From the NCBI GenBank assembly GCA_949487135.1, contig CATAJQ010000029.1, forward strand, positions 1-51,255: DNA of 51,255 nt. The letters are read 5' to 3'. The translations under genes were made by a program, and so were the position numbers. Every line of letters starts with the position of its first letter. The first letter of the stretch is position 1. The stretch is from Cellvibrionales bacterium UBA7375 (GTDB lineage Bacteria; Pseudomonadota; Gammaproteobacteria; Pseudomonadales; Porticoccaceae). The notes under the pieces were generated by a model that saw nothing but the letters and a program-made list of their open reading frames with translations, ran no database searches and was not told where the DNA came from. This document shows, one piece after another, positions 28,067-36,026 of this stretch.

Positions 28067-28786
28067 TTAATGCCATTCAGAGAGTCGTTTTCTGCCGCGT
28101 ATGCGCGGAATAATTCCCGTTAAAATTGCCCCTAAAAATACCAATAGACCACCATAGAGAAACGACTGATTTTTAGTGTTGTTTTGCAAATCATCGACAT
28201 TAGCGCGAAGAACATCCCGTTCTTCTTGTAACATATGATTGTGCTTTACCAGCAACTGATTTTGCTCATTGAGAGCAATCTCTTTCGACGATACTAACTT
28301 AATATCAGATAATTCTTTCGAAAGCTTTTTTCGTTCGCCTTCTGCCGTTGCAATTTGCGCTCTCAGTCTCTCTACTAATTCGAAAGAGTTTTGCATATCT
28401 AACTCAAGTCTACGGTTTTCACTGCGTAACCGTTCTATTTTATTTGAGTTTTCCGCCAAAATAGTGCGTGCAATCTTGTCGGCAGTTAAATGTTGGCGTC
28501 TAATCCAGCCACGGTAACCGCTTTCAGTAGCCACCAAGCTCCAGTCTTCCTCATGTTCATAAACATATAGCTTGGTGCCACTTTTAAGACCCTTGTGAAC
28601 GATTTTACAAGTCGAGCAGGGCGAACTTCTTAAGGGAACATAGAATTCATCAGAAATAAAACCAATTTCAGATTCTACCGATAGCTCTTTGGGAGTATCG
28701 GAGGATTCTGAAAACGCAAAGCCTGAAAAAGTCAGAATTGTGAAAATAATACTTAATTTAATATAGCTCATTGATTGCATTACCAT
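28067..28786 (-). CDS. SH3-domain, coiled-coil, membrane-anchored protein (YgiM/TIGR04211 type)
   Basis: A 239-residue envelope protein with a signal peptide (about 7-27) and a bacterial SH3 domain near 45-105 (VPLRSSPCSTCKIVHKGLKSG then GYRGWIRRQHL). A long coiled coil lies near 115-205, then a C-terminal membrane helix (about 210-227) and a basic tail. This order is that of E. coli YgiM and its relatives, whose role is not settled. Three in-frame ATGs lie within the first six codons and no ribosome site decides between them; the most upstream is given. SPCSTC holds two cysteines that could form a disulfide. Confidence 0.85.
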   Translation of the reverse strand: MVMQSMSYIKLSIIFTILTFSGFAFSESSDTPKELSVESEIGFISDEFYVPLRSSPCSTCKIVHKGLKSGTKLYVYEHEEDWSLVATESGYRGWIRRQHLTADKIARTILAENSNKIERLRSENRRLELDMQNSFELVERLRAQIATAEGERKKLSKELSDIKLVSSKEIALNEQNQLLVKHNHMLQEERDVLRANVDDLQNNTKNQSFLYGGLLVFLGAILTGIIPRIRGRKRLSEWH

Positions 28787-28859
28787 TTAGGCCCATGTGA
28801 TTTGAGGTGATCATACCTTTAATCTAGGGTTATTAATAACATTAAGATGGAAGTTTGTC

Positions 28860-29159
28860 CTAGGGTAAAACTTTCTTAAAGGGTTTAACTGTAACTTTGG
28901 CATAGACGCCAGCTACCATATAGGGGTCTTCTGCAGCCCAGCTTTCGGCAGACTCAAGAGAATCAAATTCAGCCACTACAAGGCTACCAGAAAAACCGGC
29001 AGCACCGGGGTCCTCGCTATCAATTGCTGGATGTGGTCCAGCAATTAGCAAACGGCCATCATCACGTAACTGATGAAGTCTACCCAAGTGAGCGGGTCTT
29101 GCCGAAGCTCGCTTTTCAAGGCTATTTTCAATATCTTCACTAATAATTGCATACCACAT
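28860..29159 (-). CDS. YciI family protein
   Basis: A 99-residue ferredoxin-like dimeric alpha+beta domain protein. It shows the family start [17 protein letters not shown], the conserved His-containing [11 protein letters not shown], a [10 protein letters not shown] strand and an [13 protein letters not shown] end. The conserved His and Asp positions (HLxRL and EDP) are present. Cellular role not known. It sits 33 bases after a VC0807-type membrane protein, where many gammaproteobacteria have yciB followed by yciI. Confidence 0.9.
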   Translation of the reverse strand: MWYAIISEDIENSLEKRASARPAHLGRLHQLRDDGRLLIAGPHPAIDSEDPGAAGFSGSLVVAEFDSLESAESWAAEDPYMVAGVYAKVTVKPFKKVLP

Positions 29160-29192
29160 ATAAATTGATTCCTATTAAATTGGTCGTGTAGA

Positions 29193-29915
29193 TTATTTTT
29201 GTTTCACTATTGATTCTAGTTCTAAACCAGTTAGCTTTTTGATGCCCCGAAACAGGTAAAAGATATTGCCTATCATTACTGTCATGGCTGGAAGCGCAAT
29301 TACGGGAAAGCTAAGTGCTGTCATCTTGCCCAGTTGTTCATTAAAGCTAACCGTACCTGGTTCAGCGGTCAAAATAATAACGGCTAGTAAGTAATTCAAT
29401 AGGGATGACAGAAAAAATGAACCGGCTAAAATCCATGAAGCATTAATTAATAATTGATCAAATTTGGCCTGACAGTTATTAGTTTCTAATGCTTGATTAA
29501 TCCTGCTGACATCAAAAACCTTATCATTGAGCAAAAATGTATGAATTAGAGGCTGCGATGTTTTTAAAGATATCAGTGTTGCTATGCCTAAAACCCCCGG
29601 AATAGATGCTTCTTTGATAGCGATATAGATTGCATCCATTTCCAAGAGACTAATTCCACCAGTCAGAGACACGCTAACTACCCCAAGACCAGAAAAGAAA
29701 TTGAGTTTTCCTCGAGTAATAAAGTCATGCAGACCATAAATAAGCGGAAATGCCAGAGCGATAATAATAGTTAATTTGATACCTAGATAATTTTCACCAC
29801 TAAACTTAGTCAGTATCAGGGTCGGCAAGATAATATTGCAGACTAAATTGAGCAATAAGCTCTCTTCCTTCGGTGCTAAGCTATCAGGGTTTATTTCAGG
29901 TTGTTGATTTGTCAT
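29193..29915 (-). CDS. VC0807-type integral membrane protein
   Basis: A 240-residue protein with about six hydrophobic segments and the start ESLLLNLVCNIILPTLILTK, which resembles the VC0807 family and, more distantly, the septation protein YciB. Function unknown. In related genomes the slot before yciI is often held by yciB, so this may take its place. Start is the ATG at 29915. It is probably the first gene of the minus-strand unit running to 25838. The call rests on the N-terminal pattern and topology. Confidence 0.6.
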   Translation of the reverse strand: MTNQQPEINPDSLAPKEESLLLNLVCNIILPTLILTKFSGENYLGIKLTIIIALAFPLIYGLHDFITRGKLNFFSGLGVVSVSLTGGISLLEMDAIYIAIKEASIPGVLGIATLISLKTSQPLIHTFLLNDKVFDVSRINQALETNNCQAKFDQLLINASWILAGSFFLSSLLNYLLAVIILTAEPGTVSFNEQLGKMTALSFPVIALPAMTVMIGNIFYLFRGIKKLTGLELESIVKQK

Positions 29916-30028
29916 GGCGGCTATAAATTAAGGTTATTTAATGTTTGCAAAACAGCTGTCCATTGTAACTGTTGAATAGAAGATTCTCCTAATTCAAAGC
30001 TGTTTTTTGCCTGCTTTGTAAAAAATAG

Positions 30029-30595
30029 TGTGAACTGTGTCACAAAATCCCAAAAATTATACATATTGTTATTGATGTTACATCATTAGATACGCTGTAC
30101 AAAAAAATACGATTAATGATAAAAAAATACCCTAATACGAAAGGATCAATTGAGTTAGAAGTAACCGAAAATGCTCTTATAGCAGAACCTAAAAAAATCG
30201 GTAAAGAGCTACTCAAAATAAGAAATCTGGGCGTTAGTATTGCACTGGATGATTTTGGCAGTGGCCTTTCATCGCTAAATCATTTGAAGGAAATACCGGT
30301 TGATGTATTAAAAATTGACCGTTTATTTACCAGTGGGATTGAATCCAATAGCGAAGATCAGGCAATTGTTAAAAGCATAGTTAACCTCGCCAATGAGTTA
30401 AATATTGCAACCGTTGCAGAGGGCGTTGAAAATGAGGGGCAGAAAGAAATACTCACTCAATTAAATTGCCATTTTTTTCAGGGGTTTTTGATATCTAAGC
30501 CAATTAAGGCTAAAGATTTTTGCCAACAGTTTTTACAAGCAACGAACAGTGATTCTCTTGGGGCAAAAGCTAGTTTAGAAAATTCCGATGTATAA
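30029..30595 (+). pseudogene. Remnant of an EAL-domain c-di-GMP phosphodiesterase
   Basis: The frame from 30029 (just after a TAG at 30026) encodes only the C-terminal half to two-thirds of an EAL domain. Recognisable parts are IELEVTENAL, ALDDFGSGLSSL, DVLKIDRLF and AEGVEN, ending in a typical HFFQGFLISKP. Homology begins upstream of the first ATG (30116), at VIDVTSLDTLYKK, which matches the INVS strand of intact domains but carries Asp in place of the metal-binding Asn. The EAL motif itself and the first barrel strands are absent, and no frame before 30026 supplies them. Translation from the ATG would give 159 residues without a catalytic centre. Best read as a decayed gene; a dead domain kept as a binding module is the alternative. 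Confidence 0.75.
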
Positions 30596-30689
30596 CTGGA
30601 TTCAAATACAGTCATCAAATTAATCTTAGACCAGTAGCCATATTAATGATGCTATCTGGAGGTTTTTCAGCTCGAGCTATGCGATAATC

Positions 30690-30713
30690 AACCTATTAAT
30701 TAATTAGTAGGTT
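30690..30713. promoter_or_regulatory. 24-bp near-perfect palindrome before yciO
   Basis: AACCTATTAATTAATTAGTAGGTT matches its own reverse complement at 22 of 24 positions, the exception being one symmetric T/G pair. It lies 14 bases before the start codon of the yciO-like gene. It could be an operator overlapping the ribosome-binding region, or an RNA hairpin that affects translation. Confidence 0.5.
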
Positions 30714-30727
30714 AAATCCTTGTAATT

Positions 30728-31345
30728 ATGGGCGAAATCGTTTCAATTCATCCCGAAAATCCTCAGCAGCGGTTGCTTGATCCCGTTGTCGATGTTATTC
30801 GCCGTGGCGGTGTTATCGCCTATCCTACTGATTCAGTATATGCGCTTGGTTGTCATATAGGTGATAAGCAGGCGATGGATCGTATTCGAACAATTAGATG
30901 TCTTGATAAGCATCATAATTTCACTCTTATTTGTCGTGATCTTTCTGAGCTTGCAACCTATGCGCGAGTTGATAATGTTACATTTAGAGCACTTAAGGCT
31001 TCAACGCCAGGTCCATTTACCTTTGTATTGAAAGCATCCGCTGAAGTCCCGCGTCGATTGATGCATCCCAAGCGAAAAACTATAGGAATACGAGTGCCAG
31101 AGAATCCAATAATTAAGGCGATGCTCGATAGTCTGCATGAGCCAATGATGAGTGTTACGCTGATGATGCCTGATGATGAGTATCCAATGACCGATGCCTA
31201 TGAAATTAATCAACATTTAGGTTCGCGAGTCGATATAGTAATAGATGCTGGCTTCTGCGGCATGGAGCCGACCACAGTAGTTGATATGACTGAGGATACA
31301 CCAACTATATTGCGCCAAGGTGCAGGTGAGTTTTCAGCAATTTAA
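30728..31345 (+). CDS. Sua5/YciO/YrdC family protein, YciO type
   Basis: A 205-residue protein of the TC-AMP synthase superfamily. It starts with PENPQQRLLDPVVDVIRRGG, then AYPTDSVYALGC (nucleotide-binding strand), a basic stretch RIRTIRC, PGPFTFVLKA and GIRVPENP. The C-terminus ends TILRQGAGEF. TsaC/Sua5 members make threonylcarbamoyl-AMP for TsaD, but this one looks like the YciO branch, whose role in t6A is less certain. It lies upstream of scpA-scpB-rluB, as yciO does in other gammaproteobacteria. Confidence 0.88.
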   Translation: MGEIVSIHPENPQQRLLDPVVDVIRRGGVIAYPTDSVYALGCHIGDKQAMDRIRTIRCLDKHHNFTLICRDLSELATYARVDNVTFRALKASTPGPFTFVLKASAEVPRRLMHPKRKTIGIRVPENPIIKAMLDSLHEPMMSVTLMMPDDEYPMTDAYEINQHLGSRVDIVIDAGFCGMEPTTVVDMTEDTPTILRQGAGEFSAI

Positions 31346-31410
31346 TATTGATGATGTTCAGACTACTTAATCTGAGTATAATCAAACCAATATGACTCAA
31401 GGGGTAATAA

Positions 31411-32280
31411 GTGTCTGACCAAGTCAGCTCAGATCAAGCGTTAGAAACAGTGCCAGAAAGCTCTGTAACTGCTTCGGTGAGCCATTCAAAGCTACCCCAG
31501 CAAGAAGAGATGCCCTTTGCGGTTGTGCAGGGTAAAGAATTAACGACCCTGCCTAAAGATTTGTATATTCCACCCGATGCATTGGAAGTTATTCTAGAGG
31601 CTTTTGAAGGTCCGCTCGACCTTCTACTGTATCTAATTAGACGCCAAAACTTGGATATTTTAGATATTGATGTGGCTGAAATCACCAAACAATATCTGGG
31701 CTATATTGAGCTGATGGCGTCTATTCAGTTAGAACTAGCGGCCGAGTATTTGGTGATGGCGGCGATGTTGGCTGAAATAAAATCGCGTATGTTATTGCCA
31801 AGACAGCAGTCTGAAGATGAGGATGAAGAAGACCCTCGTGCAGAATTAATCAAGCGATTGCAAGAATATGAGCGCTTTAAAAAGGCAGCGGAGGATATAG
31901 ATGAGCTTCCGCGTATGGGGCGTGATATTCATCGGGCTACAGCAGAGGCGCCGGACCGAGATCAGCAAAGACCACATCCTGATGTTGATATGCGTGAGTT
32001 GGTAGCAGCGCTAGCAGATGTGTTAAAACGTTCAGAAATGTTTGAAAGCCATCAGGTTGAAATGGAAAAACTCTCGACACGGGAGCGAATGTCGCAGGTA
32101 ATGGAAAATTTGCGCGACAATCAGTTTTTACCCTTTGTCGCCTTATTTACCCTTGAAGAAGGACGCCTAGGGGTTGTGGTAACCTTTTTGGCGGTAATGG
32201 AGTTAATTAAAGAATCCCTTGTAGAAATTGTTCAAAGTGAAGACTTTGGTCCCATACATGTAAAAGCAAAAACATCATGA
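31411..32280 (+). CDS. scpA: Segregation and condensation protein ScpA
   Basis: Kleisin subunit that bridges the Smc heads. The 289-residue protein has a variable, acidic first 45 residues, then the ScpA core starting FEGPLDLLLYLIRRQNLDIL near 68. A central acidic linker (EDEDEEDP) and a C-terminal winged helix that binds Smc follow. Start is a GTG at 31411 with AAGGGG ahead of it. Its stop overlaps the scpB start (ATGA). Confidence 0.95.
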   Translation: MSDQVSSDQALETVPESSVTASVSHSKLPQQEEMPFAVVQGKELTTLPKDLYIPPDALEVILEAFEGPLDLLLYLIRRQNLDILDIDVAEITKQYLGYIELMASIQLELAAEYLVMAAMLAEIKSRMLLPRQQSEDEDEEDPRAELIKRLQEYERFKKAAEDIDELPRMGRDIHRATAEAPDRDQQRPHPDVDMRELVAALADVLKRSEMFESHQVEMEKLSTRERMSQVMENLRDNQFLPFVALFTLEEGRLGVVVTFLAVMELIKESLVEIVQSEDFGPIHVKAKTS

Positions 32281-32969
32281 ATTCAGATCTAATTAAAAAA
32301 ATAGTTGAAGGCGCCCTTATGGCGGCGGGAAAATCACTCGATATAAGTCATCTTGAACGCCTGTTTGAAGACGATGAGCGTCCACCGAGAGATCAGCTGC
32401 GAGCCGCGCTTGAAGAAATAGACGCAGACTGCCGTGAGCGTGGCTTTGAGCTCAAGCAAACGGCGAGTGGTTACCGGTTCCAAGTCAGTCAAGAATTGGC
32501 GACATGGGTTAATCGGTTGTGGGAAGAAAAGCCCAAGCGCTACTCCCGAGCTATGCTTGAAACCCTCTCGTTAATTGCTTATCGCCAGCCCTTAACTCGA
32601 GGTGATATCGAGTTGGTGCGGGGAGTTGCTGTGAGTTCAGAAATTATAAAGACTCTTCAGGAACGCGAATGGGTGCGTGTTGTTGGCTATCGTGATGTAC
32701 CAGGTAAGCCGGCACTTTTTGCAACCACTAAACAATTTTTAGATTACTTTAATCTCAAGAGTCTCGACGATTTGCCGGCATTGGGTGAAATTAAAGACCT
32801 TACCGATCTAGACCCTGCGTTAGAGTTAACCCTCGCTCAAGGGGTTGCTGCTAACAGCGATGATGCCCCGCAAGCCGATACATCAGATAATGAATCTGTG
32901 ATTGAGTCACAGCCTGAGGGTGATGACCAAGCTCATCCTGCTAATGAAATGGATGATAGCCAAAAATAA
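32277..32969 (+). CDS. scpB: Segregation and condensation protein ScpB
   Basis: Partner of ScpA in the Smc complex. The 230 residues hold two winged-helix domains (about 1-80 and 85-165), with the conserved middle ETLSLIAYRQPLTRGDIELV and the RDVPGKPALFATT end. A disordered acidic tail follows (about 195-230). Overlaps scpA by 4 bases and rluB by 1 base, so the three are surely one transcript. Confidence 0.95.
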   Translation: MNSDLIKKIVEGALMAAGKSLDISHLERLFEDDERPPRDQLRAALEEIDADCRERGFELKQTASGYRFQVSQELATWVNRLWEEKPKRYSRAMLETLSLIAYRQPLTRGDIELVRGVAVSSEIIKTLQEREWVRVVGYRDVPGKPALFATTKQFLDYFNLKSLDDLPALGEIKDLTDLDPALELTLAQGVAANSDDAPQADTSDNESVIESQPEGDDQAHPANEMDDSQK

Positions 32970-33808
32970 TGAGTGATAAATTACAGAAAATACTTGCTGG
33001 CGCTGGATTAGGTTCAAGACGTCAGCTTGAAAAATGGATTATTGATGGCAGGGTATCGGTTAATGGCTCCACTGCGACGCTTGGTGATCGCGCTGAAGCC
33101 TCTGATCGAATTATGGTCGATGGCCGTGTGATCAAAACCAGTGAGGGTGAAAGTCCAAGGGTATTGATGTACAGCAAGCCAGAAGGGGAGGTTTGTACCA
33201 CCTCAGATCCCGATGGTAGGCCTACGGTTTTTGATGTCCTACCCAAAATTAATACCGGGCGTTGGATTGCTATAGGTCGATTAGATATCAATACAAGTGG
33301 GTTACTGCTATTTACCAATTACGGTGAGCTTGCCAATCGTTTAATGCATCCCTCCTATGAAATTAAGCGTGAATATCTAGCGCGAATTCACGGCGATGTT
33401 AACCAAAAAATGCTGAATAACTTGATGGATGGGGTTGTCTTAGAAGATGGTCTAGCAAAATTTCAAACGGTAAAGGCACAGCATCACCGCAATCCTGAAG
33501 AAAAGACAAGCAGTAATCAGTGGTTCCGCTGTATTTTAGCCGAAGGTAAAACGCGTGAAGTGCGGCGCCTTTGGGAATCTCAGGATGTAGAGGTAAGTCG
33601 ACTTAAGCGGATTAGCTATGGCCCGATTGAATTACCATCATTTATTCGCCGTTCAGAGTTTATTGAATTAGAGCCAAAGCAAGTTGCGTCACTTTTTAAA
33701 GCTGTTGATCTAAGAGCGCCTAAGTTTAACGAGAGTACGATTCTAAAAGATATTAGACAGCGCAAAGAAAAGCGTCTTCGCGCTCGCGGTAATCCTTGGA
33801 AAAAATAA
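32969..33808 (+). CDS. rluB: 23S rRNA pseudouridine synthase RluB
   Basis: Isomerises U2605 (E. coli numbering) of 23S rRNA. The 279 residues include an N-terminal S4 RNA-binding domain (about 1-60; KILAGAGLGSRRQLEKWI) and the catalytic RsuA-family domain with the GRLDINTSGLLLFTN motif bearing the catalytic Asp near 99. The motif EGKTREVRRL follows, and the protein ends in a basic tail (RKEKRLRARGNPWKK). The position after scpB is the common gammaproteobacterial one for RluB. Confidence 0.93.
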   Translation: MSDKLQKILAGAGLGSRRQLEKWIIDGRVSVNGSTATLGDRAEASDRIMVDGRVIKTSEGESPRVLMYSKPEGEVCTTSDPDGRPTVFDVLPKINTGRWIAIGRLDINTSGLLLFTNYGELANRLMHPSYEIKREYLARIHGDVNQKMLNNLMDGVVLEDGLAKFQTVKAQHHRNPEEKTSSNQWFRCILAEGKTREVRRLWESQDVEVSRLKRISYGPIELPSFIRRSEFIELEPKQVASLFKAVDLRAPKFNESTILKDIRQRKEKRLRARGNPWKK

Positions 33809-33844
33809 ACCTTAAAGAAAAATTATTAGGTTGTCGCAGAATGA

Positions 33845-34609
33845 TTATTTTTTCTGTGCATCTATTGATTGGCCGTTGATACCTGCACTGTCTGAGCCCA
33901 TAAGATAAAGATATGCAGACATAATATCTTCAGGGGAGGCAATACTTTCGGGGTTTTCGGCAGGAAAAGCGGTAGCGCGCATTTGGGTGCTGGTTGCCCC
34001 AGGATTAATGCAATTAATTCGCACTGAATTAAGTCCTTCTACTTCCGCCGCCCAGGTTTGAGCCATGCCTTCCACGGCAAATTTTGACACCGCATAAGCG
34101 CCCCAAAATGCCCTACCAACACGTCCTACTCCCGATGTGGTAAATATCACCGAGGCATTATCGGATGCTTCCAGAATTGGCATTAAAGCCTTGGTGAGTA
34201 AATGCTGTGCCGTTACATTGACCTGCAACACCTTAGTCCATACATCATGTCTATAGCTTGAAAGCGGGGTTCTCTGGCCGAGAATGCCGGCATTGAGTAG
34301 TAGCCCATCTAAACGACCAAATTGTTGGTCACACTGATGGGCTAATTGATTAAAGTCGTCTTCGGTTGCACCTTCGAAGTCTACCGGATATATAAGCGGT
34401 TCAAGTCCGCCATCTGCGATAATTTGATCATAAATCTGTTCTAATTTTTCTACAGTTCTACCTGCCAATATAATAATTGCACCCGCTTTTGCGTAGGCAA
34501 GAGCCGCAGCCTTACCTATGCCGTCACCAGCACCAGTTACCAGTATAATCCGATCTTTTAGTGAGTTTTCTTTAGCTTGATAGTTTGCTATTTCTTGAGC
34601 TGACAGCAA
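33845..34609 (-). CDS. YciK-type short-chain oxidoreductase
   Basis: A 254-residue SDR resembling E. coli YciK across its length. It has the cofactor loop TGAGDGIG near 25-32, LNAGILG, TTSGVGRVGRAFWGAYAVSK with the Ser/Tyr/Lys catalytic set, and RINCINPGATSTQMRA. Substrate unknown. No ATG is available near the family start; a TTG at 34609, with AAGGA ahead of it, is the likely start. It is 16 bases downstream of the phosphatase gene and last in a unit with it, ubiG and the amidohydrolase, as in P. aeruginosa PA3170-PA3173 from memory. Confidence 0.87.
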   Translation of the reverse strand: MLSAQEIANYQAKENSLKDRIILVTGAGDGIGKAAALAYAKAGAIIILAGRTVEKLEQIYDQIIADGGLEPLIYPVDFEGATEDDFNQLAHQCDQQFGRLDGLLLNAGILGQRTPLSSYRHDVWTKVLQVNVTAQHLLTKALMPILEASDNASVIFTTSGVGRVGRAFWGAYAVSKFAVEGMAQTWAAEVEGLNSVRINCINPGATSTQMRATAFPAENPESIASPEDIMSAYLYLMGSDSAGINGQSIDAQKK

Positions 34610-34625
34610 TGTAGTAATCCTTTAA

Positions 34626-35285
34626 TTAACTAAATAAAAGTGAGTGTAAGTCGGTTGATTTATGAACAATCATATCGGCTTGCCACTGAGTAATATCCTC
34701 AAATTCTTCTATGTAGCCCCATTCGGCGGCGATGGTTCGCATACCTGCGCTTTTGCCCGCTTGTATATCGCGAATATGATCGCCAACATAGAGGCAGTCA
34801 TTCGGCGCAATATTGATTTGCGTGCAGGCCAGTATAAGCGCCTCTGGGTCGGGTTTAGGGTTGGCTACATGATCAGGGCAGATAGTGGTTGCTGACTGCT
34901 TATCTAAACCTAAATCTGCCATTAATGGCGCGGTATATTTAAGGGGTTTATTGGTAACTATACCCCAGGGTATATTGCGTTGGTCGCAGCTATCAAGTAC
35001 CTGCCTCAAACCGTCAAATAATCTGGTTTTTTCTGAGATATTGCTCAGATAGAGTTCTAGAAATTCTTGTTTAAGTAATTCGAAGTCTGGATGATCCTGT
35101 TTGATATTGTAAACGCTCTCGATTATACCAATCGACCCATGGGTTACCGATGTTCTTACGGCATCACCCACCAATGGTTCGCGACCATGTCTCTTCAACT
35201 GCTTGTTGATAGCGAGGATAAAGTCTGGGGCTGTATCTAAAAGAGTCCCATCAAGGTCAAATAATAGTCCTTTAAAATCTAGCAT
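34626..35285 (-). CDS. mupP: HAD phosphatase, probable MurNAc-6-phosphate phosphatase MupP
   Basis: A 219-residue HAD-superfamily hydrolase. The nucleophile loop is [10 protein letters not shown] near residue 10, then a helical cap, VTNKP with the motif II Thr, a motif III Lys near NPKPDPEAL, and [16 protein letters not shown] with the motif IV acidic residue. By sequence alone it could be a Gph-type phosphoglycolate phosphatase. The gene order ubiG-HAD-yciK is the one in which MupP was characterised in Pseudomonas, where it feeds recovered MurNAc into UDP-MurNAc; that decides the name. It overlaps ubiG by 7 bases. Confidence 0.75.
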   Translation of the reverse strand: MLDFKGLLFDLDGTLLDTAPDFILAINKQLKRHGREPLVGDAVRTSVTHGSIGIIESVYNIKQDHPDFELLKQEFLELYLSNISEKTRLFDGLRQVLDSCDQRNIPWGIVTNKPLKYTAPLMADLGLDKQSATTICPDHVANPKPDPEALILACTQINIAPNDCLYVGDHIRDIQAGKSAGMRTIAAEWGYIEEFEDITQWQADMIVHKSTDLHSLLFS

Positions 35286-35986
35286 TTTTGCGTGCTGATC
35301 ATAAAGTTAACGTCCATATCGGAGTCGCTAAGTCGGTATTTTTTGGTAAGCGGATTAAAAAGCAAACCCGTCATTTGGTTGACCTGTAAATCTGCTTCTC
35401 TAGACCAGTTTGCCAGCTCTGAGGGGCGAATAAATTTGGCGTACTCATGGGTGCCGCGAGGCAAAAGTCGCAATACATATTCAGCGCCAATAATGGCAAA
35501 TAAAAATGACTTTGGATTGCGATTAATAGTGGAAAAAAACACATGGCCACCAGGCTTAACCATCTTGGCACAGGCTTGAACTACTGAGCTCGGATCCGGA
35601 ACATGTTCTAGCATCTCTAGGCAGGTCACCACATCAAAGGCATTCTCGTGCTGTTTGGCAAAATCCTCAGCTGTAGACTTTTGATAGTCTATAGATAAAC
35701 CCGATTCTAATTGATGAAGTTTGGCTACACCTAGAGGTGCATCGCCCATATCAATACCAGTCACCTGCGCCCCACGTTGGGCTAATGACTCAGCAAGAAT
35801 ACCACCGCCACAGCCGACATCGAGAACCTTTTTTTCAGCCACCGGTGCAAGGCTATCAATCCAGTTTACCCTAAGTGGATTGATATCATGAAGCGGTTTG
35901 AATTCGCTATTTTTGTCCCACCAGCGGCTGGCTAATTCTTCAAATTTGCGAATTTCATTGGGGTCAACATTCTGTGTGTGAGCCAT
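35279..35986 (-). CDS. ubiG: Ubiquinone biosynthesis O-methyltransferase UbiG
   Basis: Performs both O-methylations in ubiquinone synthesis with S-adenosylmethionine. The 235-residue class I methyltransferase begins with the family stretch [21 protein letters not shown], has motif [14 protein letters not shown] near 58-70, [12 protein letters not shown], and the late hydrophobic [20 protein letters not shown] loop that contacts the membrane. Length is normal. It is 40 bases downstream of the amidohydrolase gene and overlaps mupP. Confidence 0.96.
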   Translation of the reverse strand: MAHTQNVDPNEIRKFEELASRWWDKNSEFKPLHDINPLRVNWIDSLAPVAEKKVLDVGCGGGILAESLAQRGAQVTGIDMGDAPLGVAKLHQLESGLSIDYQKSTAEDFAKQHENAFDVVTCLEMLEHVPDPSSVVQACAKMVKPGGHVFFSTINRNPKSFLFAIIGAEYVLRLLPRGTHEYAKFIRPSELANWSREADLQVNQMTGLLFNPLTKKYRLSDSDMDVNFMISTQKC

Positions 35987-36026
35987 ACTGATTTTTAATA
36001 CCTGCTTTAAAGTGAGGTTGTGCTGG

